Shown: positions 22,380-34,690 of the stretch, one piece after another
Layout of the letters: the number at the start of each line of letters is the position of its first letter
How positions within the stretch are numbered: the first letter of the stretch is position 1
Assembly: GCA_023213315.1 (NCBI GenBank)
Contig: JAKCPI010004485.1
Coordinates: 1 to 64,000, forward strand
Direction of reading: 5' to 3'
DNA length: 64,000 bases
DNA from: Euborellia annulipes
Lineage: Eukaryota > Arthropoda > Insecta > Dermaptera > Anisolabididae
Position numbers and translations under genes: made by a program
Notes under the pieces: model-generated
Database searches by the model: none
What the model was told of the DNA's origin: nothing
What the model saw: the letters and a program-made list of their open reading frames with translations, nothing else

Positions 22380-22428
22380 TTTTTTTATCTTTTTGGGTTA
22401 CTGGTCGACAGGTGACGCAGCTAGTATA
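22380..22428 (+). mobile_element. Possible Helitron 3' end fragment
   Basis: CTGGTCGACAGGTGACGCAG is followed by CTAGTA, which resembles a Helitron 3' terminus (GC-rich hairpin then CTAG before T). No matching TC start is identified upstream, so only a fragment is claimed. Confidence 0.3.
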
Positions 22429-22429
22429 T

Positions 22430-24225
22430 AGAATAAAAGCGATACCAGATGGATTTTTGTAGTGCCATCCGGTCGACCTTTTCTAGATTAAAAGTCCATT
22501 AAAAGATAAATCTGTCTCTTTGTTAATAGCTAAAGGCTTGAGGCTTTCACTGATTTCACTCAGTACGAGGATGGCGACCACGAATTACCCGAACCAGGAT
22601 GGCATTCTTCCCTATGCTATGCTAATCTTGCCCAAACCAAACTTCATAATTTAATTCATACTCATAAACATAATCACGCCTTCGGCGTGCAATTTGCAAA
22701 ATTTTAAAGTTTCTAATTTCTCTAATGATAACAACTGTGAAAGCCTAAACTCCAAAATTTCAAATTTTCCACTCTCGCTCCTCTTCCTGTAACTCTAGCC
22801 AATCAGCGCCCTGATTGGCACATACACACAGGGACAGGAAGTCAGCCGCTAGCGCTTTATATTATAGTATAATGATAATCCAGTAGTAAAATCTAAAATT
22901 TAATTAATTTTAATAGAAAATAAAATTATTTAAAATAAAAAAAAGTTCTATCGCTGAATCGCCGAAAATTCAAAATCATTTGAATTCGACTAAAGTCTAA
23001 CTTTACATTTTAATTAATAAAGGTTTATAGTAACATATGTTTCTTTAGAATCTAGTCTATTTAATTAACCGAGCCACATATATTCACTTTCTATCGATTA
23101 GATTATTCATTCTAATTAAGATTTTTTGTTTATATTCAAATCTTCTGATTTTTATAAAGTAACTCGGGCGATGAAGAGTTAGGTTTGAATGAATGGAATG
23201 AGAGAGCTTATCAGGATCGAAGGGCCGAATCCTGCTATCTTTTCTATGAATAGAATGGATTAACGACAGGACGGCGCCCCGTTTTAAAATTCATGCCCCG
23301 GGGCCAACGCTCTCAGAGTAGACACTGATCCCCGATGGGCCGCCTGATAAGGATTCCTGAGAAACTTGAGATGAATTAATGAATCAAGTGGTAGCAAACT
23401 AGTGTCTACTCTGTTTGAATTTGAAATCGTTCCGATGAGGAAAAATTGTTTTATTACGAGTAAATTGACATTCGGATGAATATCAAAGAAATAAAAAAAA
23501 AGAGGTTAAATGTTTTGTTATATTTTTTTTTGTTTAAGGTCGTCTTTTGAGCCATCTAAGGCCATTTAAACCCCATCTCTATGATTGGAGTCTAAATGTT
23601 TGCTTGAAAATTGAATTGAATTAAATTTTTGAAACAAGAATGTGATGTGTGACAGATGGAATATATAAATTTTGAATTAACTTGAAGTTAGGCAACCAAA
23701 CACAATTCTTTTGTATTCGTAGCATCTTACTACCAGGGGCAACCCATTCCTTTGAAGTCAATATGAAGAGAAGTTTTTAATTTTTCTTCACTATATTTAA
23801 TTTATTAATAGGCCTACTAAGCCACACCTAACCAGAGTGACCCAACTATTTTTCCCTGAACCCTTAAGTCGTCAATAATCATATTCAAGAAATAGGAAAA
23901 TTACTCATAACATGGCGGAGTAATTTTAGATATATTATAAATTTTAATTAGCACTATTATTTAAAGCTATTTCAACGGGTGTTAGAGTTGATCTATAAAT
24001 AAAATAAATTTACGGTTTTAAACTCGTTTTTTTTTTTTTTAACATTTCAAACAATATATTTATTCAAACAAATATAAAATTTAACAAACGAAAATAGCTT
24101 GCATAAAACGAGAAAAGATATTACAAAATAAAAATCGTATTTTCTCTAAAATACTGGTGATTTTTTTTAAATCCCGACATTCATTCAACCCTTTTATCTG
24201 GGTTAAGTAAAGTGTATTTTGTGAT
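22430..24225. other. Non-coding stretch with a GC-richer island
   Basis: No gene seen. A small palindrome, GCCAATCAG...CTGATTGGC, lies near 22798-22820. The island 23160-23440 is complex and GC-richer and includes an inverted pair CAGAGTAGACACT and AGTGTCTACTCTG about 80 bp apart. It has no frame worth calling. Confidence 0.4.
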
Positions 24226-24229
24226 TTGC

Positions 24230-24236
24230 AAGTGAA

Positions 24237-24272
<36 letters not shown>

Positions 24273-24279
24273 TTCACTT
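24230..24279. repeat. AT-repeat hairpin
   Basis: A pure (AT)n tract is enclosed by perfect arms AAGTGAAGC and GCTTCACTT, giving one fully self-complementary 50-bp palindrome. It is likely a microsatellite grown inside a small palindrome, or a tiny foldback element. Confidence 0.7.
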
Positions 24280-24284
24280 ATATA

Positions 24285-25670
24285 TATACACAAATACTTT
24301 ATAAATAAATACGTATATATATTATTTTTTAAACCTAAAACAAGCAGAGAACACAATGAATTATGAATATTATTTTCCAGATCAATACTTTTTTACTATA
24401 CATCAAGTTGCTTTACTTTTAAAAATGTATTAAAGTGAAATAACCATATATTAAAAAAAAAAAGTTTTTAATTATTTTAAAACCAATAGACCTAAAAATA
24501 TAAAATTAGTTATTTTTAAAAATCTAATGAAATCACACTTTTTATTTGAATTTTTTGAAGCGATTTTTTCATCAAGTAAATATTTTACTTAATTTTTAAT
24601 TAAGCCTTGAAAATACTGTATTTTATTATTAAAGCTTCTGGCTGGGACTTTCAATTGAGAAAAATTCAGTCATCTTTAGATACGTTCTTAGAATATTGAT
24701 GGGATTGTAAAACATATTAATTAGTCAAATTTAAAAAAAATAACTCATAAAATATTAATTAAATGAATAATATGCTTTTTGCACTGGATTTCCAAGCAGA
24801 AAATATTTTTATTTCAAGGATATAGCAATAAGTATTTGGTTTCTGGCAACCAAACACGATAAGTACAAAAATTTTGACTAATTCAAAGTTAGAAAAATAA
24901 ATACTCTCGACCGGATATAAATTATATTATTCACATTAACACTCAGATACTATTACATCGTAATTTATACAATAAAAAAAAAAATTAATAATAAAATGAC
25001 AGGATGAAATACGAACTTAGTTGTAATTCTAAGTTCCAATTCTATTTTTAATCTTGCTTCCTAGTTCCCTATATATAACTTACTAATTGCGTATTGAATC
25101 GTGAGTTTGCAGTAGGAGGATGATTCATGGCTGCCAAACCTCCGATTAACGGCCCTGTGTGTAATATGAATATATCCCACCACACGTGAATAGAGCTCTA
25201 ATGACCATTCGCTTATGTAGACATGTGTGGTCTGAGTCGTAAACTATCAGACCTCCTTTCTTTGTGTCTTTTCTCTCTCTCTCTTTCTATCTTTGGGCTT
25301 ATTTATTATAATTATGATATTAATTAATAGCTTATCATTTAAATTTGTTTATCATTTTATTAAAAATTTGCTAAAATAAAAGAAATATAGTAGTTTCTGA
25401 AGAAGACGGAGAAGAAGAAATTAAAAAAAAAATATTTTTTGAGTCTAAAAAACATATACACTGTAGCTATAGAGGTCTTAGATAAATATAATACGAGCTG
25501 TGGGCCTTAAACTTGCGGGGCCCAAGGCAGATATCCCCATCTGTGTTTATTTTTCGAATGTCCTCTATATTATATTTTTGTTTCGTTTGCAGCTGAATTA
25601 TTTTTTATCCATCTAGATCTTTATATTAAAAGAGAGATTTGAAATTTATTGAGGATTATTTTTTATTTAA
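24285..25670. other. AT-rich non-coding stretch
   Basis: No gene seen. A somewhat GC-richer segment lies at 25090-25270. GGCCTTAAACTTGCGGGGCC at about 25504-25523 looks like a worn hAT-type edge, but no partner is visible. Confidence 0.35.
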
Positions 25671-25777
25671 ATTATTAAATTGGGGTCGTTCATATTTTAC
25701 ATAACGCGTTGTGGGGGTAGGGCTCTCGACAAAACTTTACTAATTGTGATATGGGGGGAACCGAGGATTTCTCTATA

Positions 25778-25835
25778 GCAGCGGTTCCCAACATGTGGGC
25801 CGCGGGCTGATTGGAACTGGGCTGCGGACGTCTAA
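25778..25835 (+). mobile_element. hAT-type left end, orphan
   Basis: CAGCGGTTCCCAACATGTGG followed by GCCGCGGGCTGATTGG is a typical hAT terminal sequence. The matching right end and 8-bp duplication are not found nearby, so the element is truncated. Confidence 0.45.
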
Positions 25836-26058
25836 TGAAAGATAAAAATTATTACTTATAATTAGAGAGCGGAAAAAAAAGTTTTGTCAATTTTGAGACT
25901 TTTCCAGATTTTCTTCACTGATCTCACAAAAAGGAACGTTTTTGAGATTTTCAAAAACTGCTTTTGCTACTTTTTTGCGCTTTTTTGCCTGGCAGAGACT
26001 TTTTTGAAAAAGCGACTTTTATGACCGACTTTTTTTCAAATTTTTTAATATAGAGTAA

Positions 26059-26254
26059 GGTGGGGCAAAAGTCCGCAGTTTTTCTTTGGGAATTTTTTTG
26101 ACCTTCCTATGAAAGATACAATAAAAATAGGAACATCCCCTGAAAGCCTGGTTAATTGGCTATCTTACATAATTTTTTTGGTTTCCAATTCGGTAGCATA
26201 AGAGTAGGAGAGGTATTTAAATAAAAATTTTCATTTGCGGACTTTTGCCCCACC
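26059..26254. mobile_element. Pogo-like inverted repeat
   Basis: The arms GGTGGGGCAAAAGTCCGCA and TGCGGACTTTTGCCCCACC are perfect reverse complements 158 bp apart. Further copies of GTCCGCACTAGCGGGGCAAA follow to about 26292. A GGTGGGGCAAAA-type terminus resembles pogo-type elements (compare 62744-63703). The right-hand boundary is unclear. Confidence 0.45.
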
Positions 26255-27039
26255 GAGGGGGTAATAGTCCGCACTAGCGGGGCAAAAGTCCTTAGGTGCA
26301 AACAATTGCCCCTGCAGCGAACAACCTCATCGAACCAGGGTATAAAAAAGACTTAATAAGAAATACATTAGGTATAGGTATGTTTTATGTATTTATTTTA
26401 TTTATTAGAAATACACAATAGGCCTTACAACAATTAGTCCCCAGTAAGATTGAAGTTCATAACCTGCATAAACATTTCGGATCGTGCTCGTTTCCTTATA
26501 CTCATTAATCCGAGAAACTACTAAGTAGGGGAAATTAATTTCACATTACAATAAAACTAGAAATTTATTATTTAGAATCCTTAATTGCTTAAAATTACCT
26601 CAAATAATACATATTTAATAGAACGAATAGAGATAGATTAAATTGTTTCATCTGTCAAAGTTTCTCAGCATAAATCTGTTCATACTTTCATATTTATTTG
26701 TCAATCGTATTTTTCAGTTTGATTATATAAAATTATATTTAACAAATATGTGATTAGTTTAGTGTTTTGTCAATTCCGAATTGAAGAATTCATGAATAAC
26801 AATATTTTCAAATGAATAGGTCTCGAAAATTATTTAAATAAAATTATGGAAAAATGGAAATTTTACTACAAAAAAAAAAAATATAATGAGAAAATGATTT
26901 AAATCCTATTCCTATACAAAATTTTGCAGATTATAGTGCGATATTATGGGGGTGGGATAGTTCAATGTTGTGATATAATAGTTGTAGGGGGGACTATTAT
27001 CGTCAAAAACTGCCGTAATTTGTGAACGACCCCATTTTA

Positions 27040-29260
27040 AATAAGTGCCAAAAATTCTAAATACCTCAGGTTAAAAAATTATTAGATTATATAAAGATAT
27101 TTAAATTCCATACATTTTTGTCTCTGATGAAAGTTACAAAAACCAAAATAGCTTTGGATGAGGGATGAAAAAAAAATATTTATTAGCTGAATTGAAAGAA
27201 AACTGGAAAAAATAAAATATTGCCTATTTTATTGTAACGAAAAAAGGCTCAAATAAAAAACATAAATAGAAATTAAAATATTTTCATCTCAGATTTATGT
27301 CATCAACTTAAATGAAATTAAAATCGAAAGATTTATCATCGATGCTTTATTGAGACATTCCATTCTTATTTCTTTGACTTAATACAAACAGATTTATGTT
27401 CAGACCTTATGTTACAGAATAATCTTTTATTTCGATCGAACTACTGCAATTTATGTTCGTTTTAGTTTATTGAATTTCAACATATGGTGAAGCTTTGAAA
27501 AAGATCTAAAATATTATGCGAATATAAAAAGAATCTGATCTGGCCAGCCTATAAACGACTACTCCATGATAATTATTAAATGAATCATTACTATAAATTT
27601 TTACTTAATGATAAGCAGGAAAGATTTGTATTGATTTTATAGCTGAAACACCTACAGTATTTAATTCTTTGGTCGCTTGGTCTCCTAGAATAATTTAATA
27701 AGAAATGATAAATTTACTTTTGTATTACTATTCTCCAAGATAAACTTCCGAAACAGCTGGCTTATCCGAATTACTAATTTTTCTATCAATACGGTATGAT
27801 TTATCTATTATATTGTATAATAATAGTTTTATTATAAAAACGAATTACTACCTATAAGCTAAGATCTAAGTGTTTAATATAATTTGTATATATTAGATTA
27901 GTTAGTTGAAAACTATAAATATTTTGATACATGTATTTTATCAAATATTTAAATTCCATTTCTGTTTAATTTCAAAATAGATCCGTTCAAAAATAGAACA
28001 TCTAAAAACTTTATATACATTTATGCAGAGACGAACCTTGGTTGAGGTCAAGTTCGAGGTAAAATAAAGCCAGCCAAAATAAACATTTACTAAATGATTG
28101 CTTATGAATATAAATTTCTTTTGGCAGGCGTTAACGTTAAAACATGACCTTCAATTTATATTATAGCCTATTTCGAGAAGCCTCTCAGGAATCAAGAAGA
28201 AAATTCAAAATACGATAACAATGAAATTTTTTTTTTTTTATTAATCAATAATTGCTTTTTGAAAAAGTATTATTTTAACGGCTTCAATTATTTTTCTCTC
28301 AGTAAAAGGATTCAAATTTCATTATTTTGAATAATTTTTATTAAATAAATAATAATCTATCGTAAAGTTTCAAATTTCAAAAAAAATATTACAAATTTTA
28401 TTTTAATACTTCCTCATCTTGCTTATTAGATGTTATGCTAATGTTTTTCAACCTGTCGATAATCTCTCCCTTGTTATGGTGGTAAATTCTCAAAAAAAAG
28501 TGGGAATGGGAGCAAACAAACAAATAACAAAATCTCCCAATGCAGAAGAAGCCCGGAGAAAAATAGGGCACGCCGGAAAAAAATTATTAAATTTTAACTG
28601 ATGTAAATCACTAACCACTTCGCCTCACGACGAACTTAGCATATTAATTAATGAATTAATATTTGAATAATTAAATAATTCTTCAGCTTTAAATATTATA
28701 TAAAAAGATCAGTTTGATTTTCACGTATTAATAAAATAAGGACTCTCTTATTAATATTTATTATACCTTTTTTTTAAGATATAATAAAAAGTCGAAAAAT
28801 TTTATAGTAGATCTTGGTTATATTTTCTACGATAATTCCGTACATAATTCTTTCAATAAATTCATGCAAAAAAAATGAGAAATGTTTTTCATACGTATCT
28901 TTTTTGAAAATCCGCAGAGCCAACGAGATTTCATAATGGAATTTCTGATTTACTCGCGCATTTCTTTCTTTCTTTTTTTTTTTTTTTTTTTTTAAACAAA
29001 ACGTGCTTTGCTAGCTAACAAAAAGCACTTGTAGCAAAACATTTCCACTTTGATAACTAACAAATTTAACCAAGCAATTCATTCAAAAACGATAGATAGA
29101 CCAAGAATTTGTTTGAATAAACTCAATAAAACTAGCATCTATTCAATATTTATTTTTATATCAATAATAAAATGAAATTATATTATTTTTATATAGCTAT
29201 TTAGAAACCATCTCTAATATATTCATTCATTTTTTAAATCCTCTATTTTATTCTCCCCTA
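27040..29260. other. AT-rich non-coding stretch
   Basis: No gene seen. The frame at 28419-28601 has no recognisable features. A poly-T run lies at 28973-28993. Confidence 0.45.
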
Positions 29261-29265
29261 CTATG

Positions 29266-29509
29266 TACTATTATATGCATTCAAGGGAAAGTATTATAAT
29301 TGTGAAATGTACCCCTCATTTTATTTTTATATATCTCAGGAACCACTCATTGGATAAGGATGAAACTTGTTAAATTTGTTGAATCTATAGTCTTAATTGA
29401 TAGTAATAGGCTATTAAAAGGAGGAATGAATCCAGCTAAAGATATATAAAAATAAATTGGACTGTTCAATTTTACAATTATAATACTTTCTTGACAGTGT
29501 ATAATAGTA
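29266..29509. repeat. Foldback element with about 75-bp arms
   Basis: The left arm (29266-29340: TACTATTATATGC, AAAGTATTATAATTGTGAAA, TTTATTTTTATATATCT) pairs with the right arm (29436-29509). The middle is about 95 bp. It directly abuts the TA-flanked MITE at 29510, sharing the GTAC junction. Confidence 0.6.
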
Positions 29510-29671
29510 CAGTTAGTGCCACAAGTGCCTGGGGTCCTCGAGAGTGGAGCCTTAGTAGCTTCAGTTTCATTTAAAAAAAAAATATATGATTTATTTATTT
29601 AAAAATATTGGTTGGTTGACTAAGCTCAAGGCTCCACTCTCGAACACAACAGGCACTTGTGGCGCCGACTG
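29510..29671. mobile_element. TA-flanked MITE
   Basis: The ends are CAGTTAGTGCCACAAGTGCC on the left and CAGTCGGCGCCACAAGTGCC read inwards from the right. The pairing continues into CGAGAGTGGAGCCTTAG. TA lies outside both ends (29508-29509 and 29672-29673), as for Tc1/mariner elements. There is no coding capacity in 162 bp. Confidence 0.7.
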
Positions 29672-29679
29672 TACCTACA

Positions 29680-31235
29680 TAGTATAGGAAAACAAATTAT
29701 AGAATTGATTATAAAATTAAATAGATGTTAAATTTTTGAGTTTATTCAAACAAATTCTAATTCTATCATTTTTGAATGGAATATTACAGATATTAAGAAA
29801 TAAATGCAATACAGTATTAAGATTTTCAGGTTCTCCTGAACCTAATCTTTTGAAATTCAGCGGTAATAATTTAAACTTTAGTATCCAGACCTGAACAAAA
29901 TTTAGAAACTCGAAGGTGATTTGATCTCAAAAAATAAAAGAGAAAAGTTTTAACTTTGTTGTCTATTTTTTAATCTGAATTTCTTCCAAACATTATAACT
30001 TAATAGTTCACAACTATCAAATAACTTAAAGCACGAGACCTATCAATAAGGAAGTGCTACTAACATGTATGGTTTTATAGGAATTCTCCGCTGGAAACCC
30101 ATCTTAAAACTTTTTACATTTGAAATTCAATAACATGGGGTGAATAAATTCCTACTTTTTTACTAGTAAGCACATCAAACCAAATGACTATTTCATCACA
30201 TAAGAGATTTTGGAGATCGGATCACATCTCTCTTGAAATTAACATCTGAATATTCATAATGAGTTGACTTGTGAAGGGATGATAGAATAATAAAGATTGC
30301 CATATAGAAAGACCAGCTTAACATGGATAACTCATGATCGCCATTCAAATACAATATTTAATGTCTAGCTTGAGTGCCTGGACTGCAGGCCACCGTTTAC
30401 GGTGGTCTGTCGATAGAGTAGCCTAATATTTATTTTATAATAATTTCACTTTACCTTTTGTTTATTCATCTATTACACTATTATATGTGAACCCCTGAGT
30501 ATACAACAAATTTTAATTCAACGTTTGAGAATAGAAGATTTATTAAAAACTCAATTTAAAAATTTTAATGTAATAAAATGGTTGAGATTGTTATGGCATT
30601 TTTTTTTTTAAACATTCTCTAATATGTCTGAATAAAAAGTTTTATTTGATAATTTATTTTTAGAGACATATCCTTAATGAAAATACACTGACCCTATTGC
30701 TTTGGGGTTAATTGGCATGACTTTTAGAAGACTCAAAGCATTTGAATTTATTTTATTTGTATGTTTTTATACTAACTTAATCTCTTTTGTTTAACTTTGT
30801 TTATCATATGGATTAGATTTTCTCGTTGAAAATAAACTTCATACATTATGGAGTCAAATATACTTTTAGATATTGGCCTACATTCATATAATTTAAATGT
30901 AAAAGACAAAAAGTCCCGTGAATTGAAGCTGTTGGAGTAAACTTTTTGTAGAAAGTTTCGAGACTCTTGGATTAAAGTGAAAATTAAAGGATAGTAACTT
31001 TTCTAAGCTATTTTATCGTTTTGTTTGTTAATTATTTAAATTATTTAAAAATAGTATGTACATCGCTAAATCGTGAAATTTGTGATATTTTCTCTTTATT
31101 TTTGTGTGCCATTAGTCGGCTATCTTCAAGCAAATGAGCGCCTCTGCTCATTAAATTTGTCTTCAAAAGTCAAGATGTGGTCTTTGAATCTTGATTAAAA
31201 GATAAATAATAACGAAAAGAGCTAGGAGGTTGAAA
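29680..31235. other. AT-rich non-coding stretch
   Basis: No gene seen. A short hairpin CCACCGTTTACGGTGG lies at 30391-30406, too small to assign. Confidence 0.45.
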
Positions 31236-31239
31236 TTTT

Positions 31240-31880
31240 ATATTTAAGTTAGGCCCCCCTGGGACGTGCACGAAGCCTTTGAACAAAATCGGCCAAAAAG
31301 TACTAGTACTTTACTGATGCACTTTTTCAGTTTTTTCGATTTTTTCAAAATTTCGATTTGATTAAAATTCATAAATCAATTATTTTTTAGATGCTCTTTA
31401 AAATGTATATTCTCATTTTGCCCTTGAGATCTTTTGAAGCATACACTTTACTCTTGGACTTCAGAGGCAAGATAGGAGAAATGGTTGCCATGGTAACAAA
31501 ATATAAATATTCCCATGATTATAAATTGTATATCTTTAATTCTAATAATATATCGGCGGTTACTAAATGGACCGTTTATTCTGAAAGTGGTGTAAGTCCA
31601 TTTAAAAAAAAAATGAGATTTCACAAAATTTATGCTTAAATTAATGCAAATTTTGTATGTATAAATAGCTAGTAGTAAAATTCTTAAAAAATTCCCATGT
31701 TTTGTTCAATTGAAAATTGGTCGGCAAATAGATTATTTAATAAACAAATATGTTAACCTTTCATTTTGTCGAAACAATAGAAAATGGACTTACACCACTT
31801 TCAAAATAAACGGTCTAAATATATCTCGACAAAACAAAAAAAAAAAAAATTGCAACCAGTCACACCAGATTTTTTTAGTT
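31240..31880 (-). repeat. Alpha family repeat, split by a MITE
   Basis: An inverted Alpha copy: AGGAGGTTGAAATTTTATAT, AGTACTAGTACTTTACTGAT and GGTTGCCATGGTAACAAAAT lead to GGCGGTTACTAAAT. The copy resumes at 31816 with TAAATATATCTCGACA and ends in CCAGTCACACCAGATTTTTT. The foreign piece at 31569-31815 lies between. The outer tRNA-like or coding frames over it are incidental. Confidence 0.7.
31569..31815. mobile_element. Foldback MITE inserted in Alpha
   Basis: The arms GGACCGTTTATTCTGAAAGT, continuing to GGTGTAAGTCCATTT, pair with 31783-31815. A TAAAT direct repeat flanks the element (31564-31568 and 31816-31820). Removing it restores the Alpha text ACTAAATATATCTCGACA seen in other copies, which confirms the edges. 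The superfamily is unclear. Confidence 0.7.
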
Positions 31881-31979
31881 TTTTTTATCTCAATAGAACA
31901 CCATGATGCTCTCTTTTAAATAAACATTTTATAATTAATAATAAAAAAAATCTTACAAGTTTGAAATATGAAAAATAAA

Positions 31980-32240
31980 ATACTCTTCTTCTGTCCTGCG
32001 ATGAGGGGTCGGCGGACCTCACTTTTTCCCTCCAACCCTACCATGCGTTTTTGCGACCGGAAGAAATAGGACAGGCCGGCCCGCCGCACGGTCTGACGTC
32101 TAATGAAAAGAGGAAGGAAGAGACTGTCTCAGACATACAAAGAACTGAAGGACTGCCTGTTCCAGCTCGGGCAACTCGTGGTCGCCATCCCCGTATCCAC
32201 AAGATGTGGACCCCTGAGCGAATGAAAAATAAAATACTAT
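31980..32240 (+). repeat. GC-rich dispersed repeat with a shared reading frame
   Basis: TTTTTGCGACCGGAAGAAAT, CAGGCCGGCCCG, GGTCTGACG and CCAGCTCGGGCAACTCG recur in order at 44600-44790. In one frame both copies read RPEEI-QAGP-GLT then LPVPAR--R-RH. Some differences between the copies are silent, which hints at past coding, but with only two copies this is not proof. It may be a piece of a retroelement or a SINE; I do not recognise the family. The composition is far more GC-rich than the flanks. Confidence 0.5.
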
Positions 32241-32259
32241 TTTCTATAAATAAATAAAC

Positions 32260-32870
32260 AAGTTAAGAAGATCTCAAGAAAACTTTTAAATGAAAAACTA
32301 ACAAGTATAAGGCAAAATGATTTTAAAATAGACATTCTAACTTATATAAACATCCCTATTTTCTAAAATGAGTAAACAATTCCATTAACGACTAAAAACA
32401 ATAAGAAACAAAGAGGTTGTCTAAAATTGTGATTTTGTGTTGCAGCTTTTCCTTGTTATTTAAACATGGGGATAATTTATTATTAAAATTAATGAAACTT
32501 TCATTTCCTCCTTCTGATAAAATGTGAAATATGAACTTTGTTTAATGTGAACGAAAATGAAAAAATAAATTAGTTACACCACCAACGAACGACGTTGAAA
32601 AAAAAATAATCCTCCCTAAGATACCAAATTGTGATTAACCCCAGAAAATACAATTATTCATTAATCACACTTTAAATTTTAATCCGGGAGGTCTATTATA
32701 TATATCTCTAAATAGCAAAGAGAGACCTCTTGTTTCATGATCCAATATTACACCACTTTTTTGCAAATTATCTTCGGTTTTGAGAGACAAAACAATGTCT
32801 TTAAAATAAAATTTAAAGACCATTTATTATTTCTCGATTTTATGCCTCTTTAATTTTATTAATAATTAAT
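32260..32870. other. AT-rich non-coding stretch
   Basis: No gene or clear repeat seen upstream of the splice-like site. Confidence 0.45.
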
Positions 32871-32871
32871 T

Positions 32872-32912
32872 GTTTTCTAATGATTGTTTTTCTTTTGTTT
32901 CAGGTAAGTCTT
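32872..32912 (+). other. Candidate recursive splice site (ratchet point)
   Basis: TTTTCTAATGATTG (a branch-point-like CTAAT about 25 bases upstream) leads into a T-rich tract, TTTCAG ending at 32903, and GTAAGT starting at 32904. An acceptor joined directly to a consensus donor is the form of a zero-length exon used in stepwise removal of very long introns, as described in Drosophila Ubx. The site at 59830 has the same form. Confidence 0.5.
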
Positions 32913-32914
32913 CT

Positions 32915-33875
32915 CATCCCATTTTGCCTGAAGTTTTTCTTTCTTCTACTGCAAAATGTGTGAGTTTATCTTCAACAAATTTCTAATAAATAACATCCGT
33001 CTAAGATGACAGCAATTTTCTCTGTATCATGAAGTATTCTCATTTGTGAATCTATTCTTTTTATAATTTATCTCCGTTGATGTAATAGGAAAAGTAAAAT
33101 AATGACATGCAAACCCTCTTTTGGGAAATGTTCTCACATGAATCAACCTTTCACCCTTAAGGGCTTTTGAATTTCAAAGGAGCTTTAGGAATTTAACAAA
33201 ATTAAAAGCGTTAATGTTTTTAATTTCATCCATTCTTTAATATGACTGATGAATTTACTATTGTTGTATTTTCAACCAATTTTAATCAATTTCTTTTTAT
33301 AAATTAGCATATTAAATAAGATTCTTTGTTATCAAGCTATTAGCAAAAATGATTCTTCTAATTATGTAAAATTTCTTTACTTAAAAAATTATATAAAAAA
33401 ATCGTATTAAATTCATCTTTGGAATGTTTCTAAGAAACATTTTGAATGCCTAATCTTCCTTGTCAAGATTATCAAAACACCAATCAGTACTATTAATTTC
33501 GGCGACACCATTGGGGCCCAATTTATCTCCCCAAAGCGTAAAAAAAAAAGCTCTCCACATAAATTTTGGCCCACAAATATAATACTGAGATATTTTTTAA
33601 AAATTTATCAGGAGAGAAAAATTTTTTCATTACATGAATTGAACTCCTTATAAAAAACAATGTATAGAAGACTTTCTATACACTTATTTTATTTCTAATT
33701 ATTTTTCCGAGTTTTTATTAGTTTAAAATATTTGGGTCTACGAATAATTAAGAATTATAGTGGCGACAAATGAAAAGTATGGGGTGTTTTAGTAAAAGAT
33801 CAATTTACGATTATTATTATAATTATAAAATTATTGGTGAAATGAGTTTACGTTTACCTCAAAACATGTATAGGC
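32915..33875. other. AT-rich non-coding stretch
   Basis: No gene or clear repeat seen. Confidence 0.45.
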
Positions 33876-33879
33876 TATC

Positions 33880-33975
33880 CATCAAAATCTCGACATCGAA
33901 TTTTTGACATGAATCCAATACTTTCTCACTCTATATATATTACATATACACATAGGTAAGAGAAAGTAAAAAATT
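33880..33975 (+). repeat. Alpha 3' end fragment
   Basis: ATCCATCAAAATCTCGACAT, TTGACATGAATCCAATACTT and the closing hairpin TACTTTCTC...GTAAGAGAAAGTA are present. The rest of the element is missing. Confidence 0.65.
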
Positions 33976-34049
33976 CATCTATAAGCTAAACTTCTAGTTT
34001 TAAAAAGCTACAAAAGGAATTTTTTTCAATATTTCCAATTTTGTAAACA

Positions 34050-34135
34050 ATAAATAAGCTGCGTACTCCATGGAGCCAGGTAATCAGTCTCCACGAAATA
34101 AAACTCTCTGTTTAGGAAACCGTTTCGGCTTTAAT
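34050..34135 (+). repeat. Partial copy of the 2634 foldback element
   Basis: AAACAATAAATAAG, GGAGCCAGGTAATCAGTCTC and CACGAAATAAAACTCTCTG match the left arm and loop of 2634-2755. The right arm is lost. Confidence 0.55.
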
Positions 34136-34479
34136 TAGATGAGGCCTTCACTTGTTGAGAGGGATGAACTCAAATAGCAGAGCTATAGTTAAAAAAATTT
34201 CAGTATAAATATGATGTAAATATCTATAATAGCAGGGGTGGAAGATCAACCTCTCCCCCTCGCCTCCACATTCATTCCCAAAATTCAAAAAAGAATTCAA
34301 ATCAAATAAAAATTTTTAAAAAAAGGCAGAGTAATAAAGACTAAGCAATTATAGTATGAAAAATTTTATCTTGTCTATAACATTAGGAAAAAACTTCCAA
34401 GTAAAGCAATATGCAATAAAAAAAAAGTAGAGAAAAAGAGTAAAGGAATAAATTAGATTTTCTACCTCTGGGCCCTTTG

Positions 34480-34690
34480 GCCCTCAGCGTTTGACATTTG
34501 CTCTTGGACATGATGTGATCGGTTTAATTACATCCGAGGCGGGTGATCTTTTCGCCCTTGGTCATTCTCTTCTACCTTCTACCTAGCTGTAGTCGAGGAG
34601 AGACAATTCAGCCTCGTCTGTGCTGGTCAGCGAGGAATTCTTTGATGGCCCTCACCTAAATTGCCCTTTTTCCTCTTTTATCTTTGGCCC
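34480..34690. promoter_or_regulatory. Unique GC-richer island, possible regulatory DNA
   Basis: A complex non-repeat segment with no usable frame, compositionally unlike the AT-rich flanks. It includes GGTTTAATTACATCC, a homeodomain-type core. This may be conserved regulatory DNA or plain unique intron sequence. Confidence 0.25.

Larger units (their letters stand above)
25679..27036. mobile_element. TTAA-flanked transposon carrying other insertions
   Basis: The left end is ATTGGGGTCGTTCATATTT and the right end, read inwards, is AATGGGGTCGTTCACAAATT. TTAA flanks both (25675-25678 and 27037-27040). Matching sub-terminal text (GGGGGTAGGG on one side, GGGGGGACTATT on the other) supports the pairing. 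The interior holds a hAT-like start at 25778 and a pogo-like inverted repeat at 26059-26254, so it was a landing site. No transposase remains. Confidence 0.55.

Noticed and set aside
24230..24279. Rho-independent terminator or CRISPR-like repeat
   Set aside because: The genome is eukaryotic in character and this is an AT microsatellite in a palindrome; no spaced repeat array exists in the window.
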